DNA from: Trichobilharzia szidati
Taxonomy: Eukaryota > Platyhelminthes > Trematoda > Strigeidida > Schistosomatidae
Length of the DNA stretch: 64,000 nucleotides
Assembly (NCBI GenBank): GCA_944472155.2
Contig: OX235272.1
Coordinates: 11,516,354 to 11,580,353 of the forward strand
Direction of reading: 5' to 3'
The translations under genes were made by a program, and so were the position numbers. The notes beneath the pieces were generated by a model. That model was given only the letters and a program-made list of their open reading frames with translations, was not told the origin of the DNA and did not search any database. Numbering within the stretch: position 1 is the stretch's first letter; every line of letters begins with the position of its first letter. This document shows, piece after piece, positions 52,270 through 63,873 of the stretch.

Positions 52270-53045
52270 ATTCTCCCAGTCACTTAGAAACTAATAAAGA
52301 TATATACACTTAAGTTACCCTAACAGACATAAAGTTTCTTCAGTAAAACAGACCACTATCTATACAGAGCCAAAACAATTCAAAAGAATATAAACAAATA
52401 TAACAAAGAATCAGACAAGAAAGCCGAAACTACGACGACACGATGAGTAAATGGGATAGACAAGACATCAGCATCGTACAACTAAATACTCAGTAGTTTA
52501 AAATTAAAAAAGCGAATATACTTGATGAATTAAGTATCAATAATGAGACTTAAACGTCTTCAGCCTCTGATTTTTCACTACAGTGTTATAAAAGTAGACA
52601 TTAGAAGCACACAATGCAGCATCACCAGTAAGCCTCATAGCACTCGCATTCAACCAGAGTAGGATTATGAACATATCTGTCCCATTAAATAATTTGACCT
52701 GTCCTTACCAGTGTTGCTTTCTATAAGTCTATCATAACAAACTTTCCCGGTAAGATTATAACTATCTATAAACTTCAAAGGAGCTTTTGATAAATTTACG
52801 AAGTAGTTTTAATCTCAAATTTTAAGGAAACCAGCATCTTTCACTCTGAGTCATTAGTCGACCAAATTGACAAAATGATACTATGGCTTGCATGATGTAG
52901 GTTTAATCTAATTTGAGGGATAAAGTTCCACAAGACCAAGACGAGTTATTTTCTGCCTTGAACAAAATTAAAAACTGATCTAACAATGCATATACAAAGC
53001 ATTAATGTGTTAAAAACAACAGTACCAAGCAAAACCAGCGAGACG
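52270..53045. other. Unassigned intronic segment
   Basis: AT-rich; nothing recognised between RTE-B and the first visible exon. Confidence 0.45.
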
Positions 53046-53048
53046 CAC

Positions 53049-53283
53049 CTGATTTTACTATCTTCAGAACATGGTCTGTTTGAGGTTTTCTTTTTTATAG
53101 TACCACACCTTTTATCCCCAGTCAAACGTGATGAAGATGGTGCCTTTTTGTGAGAATTTTGACAGGTGGAATGGGAGCAAGCACTACTGCATACAAGTGG
53201 CCTTCTTCGGATACTATTGCGCATCATAGGAAGTGTATTGACTGTTAAATTGTATTTCATCAAAAGTTTGTTTCAAATGAGGC
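53049..53283 (-). CDS. CEP162: CEP162-like gene, first visible coding exon
   Basis: Coding part runs from ATG at 53260-53258 to 53049 (212 nt, exit phase 2), followed by donor GTGCGT. A possible acceptor (T-rich tract then CTAG) sits just above 53283, so 53261-53283 would be 5' UTR; an in-frame TGA lies between that acceptor and the ATG. The peptide is basic, Ser/Cys/Lys-rich and without coiled coil, as expected for the disordered N-terminal part of CEP162. Its link to the gene rests on phase: two leftover bases AG plus one base of the exon at 47396 give an Arg codon and an open frame. It could instead be an internal exon using another acceptor; further N-terminal exons may lie upstream. The identity of this exon alone is weak. 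Confidence 0.6.
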
Positions 53284-53577
53284 CTAGAAAAAAATGTCAT
53301 CACTAAACATCAATTTGCATACATCTTCGTACACAGATGTTAAAAAATTAGAGATTTAAGTGGATGAGTTCTGAGTGTTCTAAGTAGAAGATAGAGCTTC
53401 ATTGTACTCTGTTCTTTGTATTCGCTTCCAGAAGCCTTCTAAGTGGACAATTAATCCTTGTTAAGATATCTCGAAGCAAACTTTAAAGGAGTCATTAGCC
53501 TGTAAGCCCAGTTTATCCAGCTTATTGCTAATGTACATTCTATGATGACATAATGCTGGACGCTTATTTGAGTTAAA

Positions 53578-54175
53578 TTAACAACTAGGAATTATTGTAA
53601 GCCATGACTTAAAAACAAAGGCAAGTTGTAATCGAGCCTCAGCTAAATCTTTCCGAATGCTACGGGGACTTCAAAGGGCTTTCAAACGATTAGACGAGAG
53701 TTTGTTCCAAATACTCTACGCAACATACGTTAGGCCTCATGTAGAATACTGCACACAAGCGGTGACTTCGTGTCTCAAAAAGGAGGCACATATCTTGGAA
53801 ACAGTACAGAGGGTAGGAACGAAATTAGTTAGTGTTAACTCACACCTTCCCTATGATAAGAGAATAGATCATTTAAATCTGTTCCCATTATCATATCGAA
53901 GGAGGAAACGCGACTTAATTTTAGCTTACCGTATATTAAAGAGTGATTTAGGGATCGACCTTTCAAATCTTTTCTCTTCCCCTAGGATACATTTACGAGG
54001 TCACCACAAGAAGGTGGTCAAACCGAGGTCGAATAAAATACGTGTGGAATTTAGATTCTCTCGCACAGTGGTCAACGACTGGAACTCCTTACCTGATTTA
54101 GTAGTAACAGCTCCATCGGTGAACGCTTTCAAAGAGAAACTGGATCTCTGCAGAGATATATATCGCAAGGATTAA
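53578..54175 (+). pseudogene. CR1-type reverse transcriptase C-terminal fragment
   Basis: Open from about 53578: QLGIIVSHDLKTKASCNRAS, FQILYATYVRPHVEYCTQAV, ETVQRVGTKLV, RIDHLNLFPLSYRRRKRDLI and the end DWNSLPDLVVTAPSVNAFKE. This is the conserved region after the RT in CR1/jockey-type elements (YVRP-LEY, LE-VQRRATK, RR-RGDLI). It is a different subfamily from the 58.8-kb element. 5'-truncated; stop at 54173. Confidence 0.88.
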
Positions 54176-54179
54176 CAGA

Positions 54180-55870
54180 GACAACAAGAGCCTTGTATCC
54201 TTATAACCTGAATCTGAATCGAAACATAGACAGCTTCCAAGGCCAGACATTTCTAACTATTTATGAATACATTTACAGTGATTCAGAATATTTAAGATCT
54301 TAATGCTCCTTTCACAAATTCATGTACAGTGTACTTCCATATGAAAGTAAGAAATACAGTATTGCATCAACCACTGAAATAAAACACTTTGTGGCAATTT
54401 TGTAGCAAATAGCCGCAGAAATTCTGAAAAAAGGCCTCTTACTCCCTCCCCCGTCCCTCAACAAATTATTTCAAACTCCAATAAACTCCTTAGCCTCAAA
54501 TTCGCCTCAAATTTCCCTAAAAATCTTCTGACCCCCAAAAGTGCCCTCAAAATAACCGAGAACATCAGCTAAAATAACACTATAAATAAATCCAATCAGT
54601 AGAATTGTAGCTACGTCAAACATGACACATTTTTTCGCAACAGCTCAAATTTGTTATTCTTTATGTGTTTTCGAAAAATTGCACTTATTCACGTCATTCC
54701 ATTCATTTAACATGATTTTTCACAGTGCCACGTAATGGTCATTCATGTCACCCTCAAATGTGAATTTTCAAAAACTGGTTGAGTACATATAGATATAAAA
54801 AAATGTATATGCTAACAGAATGAAATCTTAGCAGGTGAGCATAGAAACCTGAACTGCCGCTGATAAACATAGGCTAGGCATGACCCTACAACTACTCATA
54901 TTGGTGCAGTTAAACTAAACATGTTAGTAGATTGAACTAAGAATTTCAAAGTTTCTTCGATTATCTGGTTCTGTAGCGCTTTGCACAAAATATCGGAGTT
55001 TTCTACTCCTTCTAGGGATAACATCCGTTAATTTTGGATAAGCTTTATGATTTCTTAACAATCGCTCTCAATATCCAATATCGTTTTTACGTCTGGACTT
55101 ATTCGTCACGTTGGTTGAAATTTCGCTAGGAAAACTTTTTCTTCAGTAATTTTTAATCAAATTGTGTTATATGCTTTCTGGATTGATGGGAATTCCCATT
55201 TCCTGACTAGTCATTTTGGTGTCTGCGTCATGTGATCCGACTGTGACACACTCCTGGCATATTGGTTGCAGTGATTAGTGTTTCGAGCGGATTGTCAAAA
55301 TATCGGTATAATGACCATGATTTGATATTTGGAGGATAATGTCATCTACAAAAATAGTCTATTTTATGTAGAAGCTGCACCTTTCGGCATAGTATCATTC
55401 AATGAAGACTTCATGTCTCAGGATATCAGTGTAGCCTATTTCTGTGTGAAGAACAGTACTATTTGACAAACGAATGCTGTCAGCACATGAAAATCACTTA
55501 TAAATGCTAACAGAACCTTCTCTGGGGACAGAAGTTATCACATATATGTGTCTTTCATCGTATGTGTGTTTTGACAGGAATTATCGTAAGTTGAAAGGTT
55601 ATCTCTAGGTGGATTTAATATATATTTGCACTAATTGGTGCAGGGTAATATGGGTTATGTGGATTCAATGTATTAAAAATATCTGAACTTCATTAATAAT
55701 GTGCCATTGTGTGCTTAGATGAATGCTAGGCTAACATATGTATGTGGTACTCATGATTGTTGCAAGTGCAGTGCAGTAGAGAAATCAATCTGGATTTAAC
55801 TTCTTCAGTATCTATTCAAAGCATTACCCTATGTAGGTGGGAACATTCGTTACTCTCTTGTTTTTTTCTT
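54180..55870. other. Unassigned segment, no repeats recognised
   Basis: Contains a C-rich patch near 54443-54470 and otherwise AT-rich DNA. No ORF of note on either strand. Confidence 0.45.
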
Positions 55871-55874
55871 ACTA

Positions 55875-56458
55875 CCATAAACTCGGACTAACCGTTAGTA
55901 TGTTACACTGTAAAATTCAACGACTATAAATTCTTAGTAATAAAAAAGGGAATGTGCCCTTAGTTTATCTCATATTGTTTGTTAAAATTGTTAATATTTG
56001 CTGGTTGCCTCTGCACCCGTCTTGCTGTTCTCTTCTGTCTTCTTTTTTCAAAGGCGCTGCAATGGAACACTGCTAACGTACAGTAATGCCGCTTTCTACG
56101 TTTGTATTACTTGAATGGTGTTTTGAATTAACCTATATAGGTGTGAAAATCACTATTCGCTTTACCCTTATATTTTTCTAAAAATTTGTTATTCTACATT
56201 TTTTGTTGTTGTTTAATATCACAAACTTGGACTAACTGTTAGTATGTAACACTATAAAACTCACTGACTCTAAATTCTTGGTAACAAAAAGGGGAATAAA
56301 CCCTGCGGTTATCGCATATTGTTTGCTTAAATAATTATTATTTGCTGGCTGCGTCTGCACCTCTCTTTCTGTTTTCTTCTTTCTTCTCCTCTCCAACGTC
56401 TTGCATTGGAGCATTGCAAATGTACAGTGATGCTGCCTTCTACGTTTGTATTACTTGA
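55875..56458. repeat. Two-copy tandem duplication
   Basis: Units 55875-56114 and 56218-56458 share GTTAGTATGT(T/A)ACACT, CATATTGTTTG and the end CTACGTTTGTATTACTTGA. About 343 bp apart, moderately diverged. Confidence 0.75.
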
Positions 56459-56459
56459 G

Positions 56460-57340
56460 CTTTATTTAGAACATTGTTAGCACATACGATGAACAACGGA
56501 ACCAATTCCATTCTGAAATCTGTTTATCATCGCAAAGTTCGTCCGTTGCATCTCCTAATACTAAAATAATGCTGTACTTACCGTCTACTGTGAAGTTTTA
56601 TAAGTTTTCAAACCCTTATTAATTGATTAAATGATAATGACTGTAAGCTCTCCATCCTGTGTGTCTTACTCTAGCACCTGTGTATCGTCTCTCTTCTTAC
56701 CTTCCACTGACACAACCTTTCGTAGTTCTCGCGCGAAGTTGACTGACTATAAGTATATTAACGATTAAAATTTAGACTTGAACCAATATTTTATAATTTA
56801 TTCCATTAAAAGTAAACATTACAAGCTTCTTATAAAGTTTCTAGAATTTTTTTCATGTTTTACTTTTTATGTCATAAAACAGTGTTCAACCTAAAATTGC
56901 ACTTTTGTAAAAATAACCTGCTCGAGTACTGTTGCTCTTCTGAACTCAGACAGGGGAGTCGCATTAGTTTAATGTGGAGGGAATCTTTGAATCGTACACT
57001 GGAGAGTGTAACTACGGGGATTTTCCAGTCTGCCTTCGCCACACAATACTCAGTATGGGTTGGGCAGCAATACTAAGGAAGCATAGCTGAGAGATTAGAA
57101 GGGAATCCGAGAGGATGAATAGAATAAATAAATGGAGGGTAGGGCAAGAGGAACGTATCACGAAACCCTGAACATATATTCCAGTTATTTTCAATCTACT
57201 GATGGGAAGGCCAAACATTTAGCATTTGTCAATTTCCAGGTCTAACTACACTGGACTTAACGCTGCCCTTAGAAGACTTTTAGCAACAATGTGTAATAAC
57301 CAACACGAAAAACCAAAACACAGATTGGCGACTCCAGAAT
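56460..57340. other. Unassigned segment
   Basis: No recognised exon or element. Short similar blocks ATTGGCGACTCC (57316) and ATTGGTGACTCC (57704) bracket the next repeat. Confidence 0.4.
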
Positions 57341-57342
57341 CC

Positions 57343-57705
57343 TTTATTCTTGCGCTAATATGTAACCAACAATAAGGTTGTGGTGAGAGCTGTCTACTAG
57401 CCAAATTGATGGACAGTACTTTACGTCAACATTTACGTTCCCAAGATTTGTCGTGAGAAACAACCAATCGGAAGACTGTGTTTGTTTGTTTACGTATCCA
57501 TAGTAATGTACATGAAAACATCTATAAATATGCATTGATTTCCTTAATAAATGATCTGTTGCCTAACCCTTGCCTTCTGTCGTTACAAGGTTATTATACA
57601 CAAAGTCTAAGAATGAATATCAAAACCATTATTCACAACAATACTTCTGATAGTATTTCTCCGTCTTCTAACGAACAGCGTACGATGGAACGATGACTGC
57701 AGTAT
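57343..57705. repeat. LTR-like repeat, second copy
   Basis: 57385-57584 is an inverted match to 46290-46620. The sequence between the two GACTCC blocks could be a solo LTR. No coding or primer-binding site could be confirmed. Confidence 0.45.
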
Positions 57706-57709
57706 TGGT

Positions 57710-58850
57710 GACTCCCGCCAAAATATGGAGTTAGGTTTGAGCAAACAACCATGAATCGATCGTCCATTCTTCAACTACATTGACAGCATTAATTTCTGTC
57801 TTCTGCGTTACTTCCAGGAAGTTACGTTCAAAATTTAGTTTTTCCTCCGAAAAATAACAACAGGTTTCTGAGAGTTAAGGGATTAAAATTTATATAAATA
57901 AATATAAATAACAGTATATTCCCATTTTGTACATGAGGGACGCCAGTTTACAGGCATCATCAATATGATAAATTACATATACGATTAGTAAACATATTTA
58001 ATAATAGTAATTTAATAAAATACATTTTTTCCTACCTGTGTAGGACACATCAATTGTACAGGCATGGATAAGTATTATTTAAATTACATAAATTTGGTTC
58101 ATGGTAAAATTATAAGGTTGCAGTCATTTTGTCTATGGGAACAATATGATAACTAGTCATTCAATGGAGCACATCAAGAAATATAGAAATATTGTCTTCG
58201 CATTAACAAAAAACCCAAGTATGTTTTGGATGGATTACAAATACTTGGGAAAAATAAAGCTTGAAGTAATTCTTCCATATAACTTTGGTGTGTACGGCAT
58301 CGAGTCTTATTCTTGATTGATATCCAAATTTGATAATAATTTAAAATAAGTAATACACTTGTATACTTTTTTCAGCATTTTCTTCGTAACATCACAAGTG
58401 AATAGTACTCAATGTAGACTAATAATAATGACAGTTTACATTTTCTTATAAACGGGTGTTTTCAAGTAATGCAAGCTATTTTTGAAGGCAATGCGCAATT
58501 CACGAGGGAATTGTGAGATATAGGGCCAATAATGTTTGCAGATCATTTGTCATTGTAAATGGGCAAATATCTTCATTCTCATTCAAAAAGTCAAATGGAA
58601 GTTGAAATGGTGAGAGACAAAAGAAGACAAACAACAACAACGCAAAAGCAAGCAAGTGGAGTACTTAGGGAGTGATTAATATGTATATATCCATTTATAT
58701 TCTGTTTAGTAATTATAGTTATTTTGGTGCACTAACTAACTATCCCCGTGATGCTAACTTTTATATTGTGTGAACTAATATTATTGTCCTGTGTAAAAAT
58801 GTCTATCATGTACTTCCAATAATATAAAAATTTATAATTGTAGTTTGTTG
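57710..58850. other. Possible CR1 3' UTR and unassigned sequence
   Basis: Part next to 58854 is probably the 3' UTR of the CR1 element; its end is not marked by a clear repeat. Nothing else recognised. Confidence 0.4.
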
Positions 58851-58853
58851 TAA

Positions 58854-61800
58854 CTACACGTTTAATGAACTTAAAATATCTATGTTGGACGAAAAAGTGG
58901 GTGTGGGATTCAGATGCAGAAGTGCACTGTCATCTTTGAGCAGTCTGGTGACTGGGGAGATGAACACTGCGAGTGTGTTTGCATCGCGCACATCAGCTGG
59001 TAGTCTATTCCAAATGACTGAAAACTTATTTAAGAAGAAATTATACCGCATGTAAGTCTGACAATGCTCTATAGCAACTAGGTTGTGATGATTTCTAAGA
59101 TTGTAACTGATGATAGCGGTAGGTTTAATTATTGGCTCGGAGGAGTGCACGAGCAGATTAGTTAGCTTGTAGTAAAAAATCAGGTTTAGCTTAAGACGTC
59201 TTTTCCAGAGTGGTTCTAAACTTAGTCTGTCGCAACGTTCATAGTATTGGAGACCACTTTCTAAACCAAGAATTCTTAAGGTGAATTGCCGTTGCACTCC
59301 TTCTAACTTAAGCTTGTCAATTTGTCTGAGTCCGCTAAGAATAAACGGGCAGTATTCTAAAATAGGTCGGAGACATACTTTATATAATAAAACCCTAATT
59401 ACACAACAAAAGAAATTGCGAGTTATGCATCCTAGGGGCCTTCGTGTTTTACGTCTGGCATAATCAGTTTGTTCAGAGAACGTTAAGTTACTAGAGTATC
59501 TGATACCGAGATCTACGACTGAGTTGAGCTTGGCTAGTTTACGCCCATTTATTTCAAGATTCAGGTCAAGGTTACTGTTTCCGATACAAATCCACCCGCA
59601 TTTATCAATGTTGAACTTTAGACAGGATTCAGTACACCATGTTGCGAGACTACTTAGTTCAAGATGTATTTTATTTACCATATCGCTTAGTTCATGAGCG
59701 TAGCAGGAGTAAACGACTTTGAGGTCGTCAGCATATAGGAATGATTTACCTGAGGTGAAGCAGTTGCAAATGCTGTTAATGTATACTGTAAATAAAAGTG
59801 GACCTAGGACACTACCTTTCACAACCCCACTTGTGATCTGCCTAGGATGAGACAATACAGATCCAACTTTGGTTATTTGTACCCTATTGCTTAGAAACGA
59901 TTTTAACCAGCTAAGTAATGGATTGCGAATCCCACATGAATACAGCTTCTCAAAGAGAATACTGTGAGATACCATGTCAAATGCCCTAGATATGTCGAAG
60001 TAGAGAACAACAACTAGCTTACGTGCTTCGCGACTACTAGTGATGCAGTTGAAAAAGTCAAAGTGGCAAGTAACGCAAGACCTATTTTTGAGAAATCCGT
60101 GTTGAGACCTTGTAACAAGATCTTCCTTAAGTAGATAGTCTGACAACTGATCTTTGACGACTTTCTCCATGACTCGCGAGACAAGTGAGGTTATATTTAT
60201 AGGTCTGTAATTGCGGACGTTTGCCTTATCACCGGATTTATAGTGTGGAATTGTGAAGCTAGTTTTCCACTCATTAGGGTAAGTGCCAGTGTCCATAGAT
60301 ATTGAGAAGAATTTAAGAAGTAGTAGGGGTATATCACACCCACTGTTTTTGAAAATTACAGAAGAAAGGCCATATGGTCCCGTACTAGTGGAAGGTTTCA
60401 GGCTTTTAACTGCTTGTTCTATTAATTGGTCGGTGAACACTATGCTTCCGAGGAAAGAGCTAGTAAGGGGGCCGGTTTCACCAGGAATGTGCGTTTCTAA
60501 ACTAAAGTTTGCAAACCACTCACTGAATATTTCACAGATGGTGGCAGGCACATTGTAGATAGCTTTGTCATGAAGTAAATAGGGGATGTCCCTCGTCGAC
60601 TGCATTCGTTTTTTAAGAAGTGTTGTTAAGTTATAAACTTTGGAGGTACTTTCAAGTGCCCTCAATTTTTCGTCGAGGTCCTTTTGAGAGCGTTGGCGCT
60701 TGATAGATTCAAGAGGCTCATGGATTAAGTGCAGTAGTGATATGTCCTTAGTGGAATAGTACCGTTTCTTCAACTTCCTTAACTTATTGCGGCATGCCCT
60801 CGGAATGTATTCAGCTTGGTGTCTACTTAATTTCACTACCCTCTTAGGAGCAACAGTATCTAGACAAAGGATAACATTCCTGTAAAATAGGGACACTACA
60901 GTCTCCAGGGAGTCAGTGGTAAAATATTCATCCCAGTGACAGAGTCGAATGAGTTCTTGGACTAATCCCCAGTCTGTATGTTTATAACTACGACAAATCA
61001 AGCTCCCTGAATCCTGTTTGTTTCCTGTATTTAGTGGTGAGAAAGGCAGAGAGCAGAGGACCATTCTATGGTCACTACTGGAAAATCTGTTACCAACATA
61101 GGTGGAGACTGGGACTGTGTCATGACAAAACACAAGGTCCAACATGTTGTCACCACGAGTGGGTGTCTGGACGTGTTGCTGCCATCCATAACAATCGATA
61201 GTGGCAAGTAATTCGTCGAAGCGTTGGGGGCCGGAACTACTTAACCAATTGACTTCCGGAAGATTGAAGTCCCCTGCAATTATTTTGTAATTAGTACTAA
61301 ATGATGAGGCGTGTGCGAATGATTTAGCTAATAACGCATCAGTTTCTTTGGTTGAGCTTGGTGCTCGATAAACACAGCCTATGAGAAGCTTGTACTTATC
61401 TCCTTGTAAGACGACCCAAAGTGAATCAGGTACCTGGTTCAATATTTCATCTTCCACTTTACTGGCTATGAGTTATGTATATATATGAGACATCCTCCAC
61501 CACGCTTGCAGTCTCCATTTGCACGGTGTACAGTGTAATCATCTCTGCCTATATGCACATCAAGTACAGAGTATGAGCACCATGATTCAGTAATCAGAGC
61601 TACAGTAGGCTTGGCGATAAATAATAATGCCCTTAGTTCAGATATCTTATTGATTAAGGAACGTGCATTAATTAGCAATATCGTGAATAAGTCACGGGAT
61701 ACTACAAACTGGCTTAAGATATCACCATAACCTAACTCTGTTTGTGCGTCAACAACGCAAGAGTTTATGAATGATACGGGGGTCGGACTGGGTGTCTGTA

Positions 61801-61897
61801 CATCGGGGTTAGAGTGCAGTGAGGTGATCCTAGGTGCCATGGGTCGTACCAGTGATTCGGGACACTTGGAAAATTTACCATTTGTTCCTGGATACAA
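58854..61897 (-). pseudogene. CR1 ORF2 endonuclease-reverse transcriptase, one frameshift
   Basis: The frame 61897-61466 carries the endonuclease start (LLINARSLINKISELRALLF, E in LITESW, GGGCLIYIHNS). A one-base shift near 61460 leads to the 867-codon frame: YRAPSS 30-35, GDFN 62-65, SDH 128-130, RT motif A FDISRAFDMVSH 487-498, motif B SGVVKGSVLGPLLF 543-556, motif C YADD 575-578, then the ILEYCPFIL and LEGVQRQFTLRIL C-terminal blocks. Motif B normally reads G-P-Q-G; here the Pro-Gln is Val-Lys, so the RT may be inactive even apart from the shift. Confidence 0.9.
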
Positions 61898-63234
61898 GGA
61901 TAGTAGATGTTGGGCCTGGGTTGACGGTTAAAAAGCATAGCATCAAATGGTCTACCCATCCACGTGCTATCCATCATACCGGTACACACTTTCGTGTTGG
62001 TTTTATAACTTAAAGGAAGTTGAGAGGGTAGGTGCTTTGGTTGTAAGACTTTGGGGGTTTTGGGGCCTGACTTTCTATAAGGTGGAGCATACTGAAAACC
62101 ACCAGATATACTTGTGTTTCGAGAGGAACTTTTCGTAAGAGGTAAGGGTTTTTCGACACGCTTACTCTCAGAAAGCTTATTGAATACAAAGTATTCTTCC
62201 CCATCATTAGTCTCAACCCGGCGAAATTTGTTCATTGTGGTGAGGTCACCACGTTTGGGTAAGAATTTCTTAGTACAGCTTGCAGCACTTCTACCTATTT
62301 TAACATCTTTCGGTGAGACGTTATTTACAGGGGTACTGGTATCTAAATCAGTTCCTAGTTCCATTGCCATGCGTGGTTGTTGTGTGGTTTGCCGAATGCT
62401 AATGTCAGCATTAGGTGACTGTTGCTGTGCACGATAGTTCTTGGGTAATTCTAATCTAGAGGAGGCGGCCAGGTTATTACTACGCATTATTCTGCGCTGA
62501 CAAGGTGTTTTATCCTGAGCTATGGTTATAGACTTATAGCTACTGTTCAGTCTTAGGTGATCCTGACATTTAATAAACTTACTAGAATCAAGGGAGTTAC
62601 TGAACTTAAAAATAATGGGACAGTTAGCCTAGTTAGACTTTTTACGAAGTCTTTTGCATTCACATGGAACACTGGCCATGCCGCAACAAATCAGGATTTT
62701 GTTTTTAACAGTCTTCAGAGGAAGAGAATCTGGGACATTGTAAACTATAGCCTGGTGAGAAGAGGTTACACGCTTCATCACCTCCGCAGCCAAGCAGTCA
62801 ATCAGATTTTTGGCCTTATTTAGGGTATCTGAAGACATTTTAGGATGCTTTCCTAACATACAGGCTATTGGGTCTAAATCCGAAAGCTTGCTTTGAGTTA
62901 CATCCAGTAAAGACTTAACCTGACCAATATCAGAACTGCTCTCCGTGATATTTGACATTGGCAGTGACATTCTATCAAACTGACCTAATTTTTCCCGAAG
63001 TTCATTTACTTGCCTTTGGATATCTTTCACAAGGAGGTCTAATTTACAGATCTCAGAGTTCTCTAACAGAACATCTTTCATCTGTATAACAGGAGTGAGA
63101 ATCGCACTCAAGCCATTTTGTGAGCTAGTAGTTAATGCTGTATTACAGGGTGGTAATGCAGTTATAACCGAGGTTGAGGCACTATCTAAAACAACTGTGT
63201 TTCTACGAACACGTTTTTTAGAAATTTGGACCAT
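61765..63234 (-). pseudogene. CR1 ORF1 protein, one in-frame stop
   Basis: About 490 codons in a single frame: 63234-62632 open, TAG at 62631-62629, then open again to 61765. The N-terminal part has a predicted coiled coil (LDLLVKDIQRQVNELREKL) and a segment with AIVYNVPDSLPLKTVKNKIL and CECKRLRKK, which resembles the RRM-like RNA-binding module of CR1 ORF1s. The second part is basic and Pro-rich (SGPKTPKVLQPKHLPSQLPL). No clear CCHC knuckle is seen. ORF1 proteins bind the element RNA. Confidence 0.8.
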
Positions 63235-63239
63235 AATTT

Positions 63240-63600
63240 CAAGGATTATATGACTATAAGCAGTAAATGAATATCAGAGCAAACACGTGCAAAAATGTCA
63301 CCAATTTCGAACGTACCGCCAGATTCAGGTGTAACATCACGAATTTATGGAAAGCTATACAAGCTAGCAATGTGGCGAAGGGTCCTGGCGTTTGGCCTCG
63401 CACTATTCTGGATATCTAGTTATTACACGAGCAAAGTAACACTGCCCTCATAATTCACCAATATTCCTTTCATACTTCAAAGAATTGGAGGAAAATGGGA
63501 TAAGTGAACCAACCATAAATGCTACGGGAAAATCAACAGCCTACATCCTGCTGTGATAATTTGCAGTAAAGTAAGTTTTCTTTAGACTTTTTATTTACAT
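63240..63600. other. CR1 leader or intergenic
   Basis: No ORF. It could be the CR1 5' UTR; its 5' boundary cannot be set. Confidence 0.4.
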
Positions 63601-63603
63601 TTT

Positions 63604-63873
63604 TTATTCATATTCCCACTTATTCATCAGCCCGCGTTGTTTCGTCCTTCTCACTCTATTGTATTCCGGAGATTCTGTAGCGACTGGATGGATTTCCAGA
63701 GATAAAATTGCTAGCCCTACGTCCTCCCCTCCTTTTCCATACTTAGGACCATCTAGTACGCCGCTTACATTTGTATCCGTACTGGAGATTGTGTCGTGGA
63801 ATTCATTATTTGGCTCATCTGCGCGCAACCCATAAATGACTCTACACATCTTGGCTTCGTGCTTTAGACATTT
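63604..63873 (-). CDS. Hypothetical small ORF ending at a poly(A) signal
   Basis: Open from about 63873 (FLKCLKHEAKMCRVIYGLRA), ATG at 63849, to TAA at 63604; 81 codons from ATG. Acidic middle (EFHDTISSTDTNVSGVLDG), Lys/Arg-rich end (RVRRTKQRGLMNKWEYE). The stop overlaps an AATAAA with a second AATAAA ten bases on, as at the 3' end of an expressed gene. I do not recognise the protein. It may be a last exon (a possible acceptor ends GAGATTAG above 63873), a CR1 leader ORF, or chance. Confidence 0.4.
   Translation of the reverse strand, partial: KCLKHEAKMCRVIYGLRADEPNNEFHDTISSTDTNVSGVLDGPKYGKGGEDVGLAILSLEIHPVATESPEYNRVRRTKQRGLMNKWEYE

Larger units (their letters stand above)
58854..63234 (-). 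mobile_element. CR1-clade retrotransposon, near complete
   Basis: Contains ORF1 (63234-61765, one in-frame stop) and ORF2 (about 61897-58854, one frameshift), overlapping by about 130 nt in different frames. This two-ORF arrangement with an RRM-like ORF1 is that of CR1/Perere/SR1-type elements of schistosomes. Only two visible lesions break the coding. Confidence 0.88.

Noticed and set aside
60283..62437. Plus-strand ORFs of 90-107 codons opposite the CR1 element
   Set aside because: Antisense shadows of ORF1 and ORF2.
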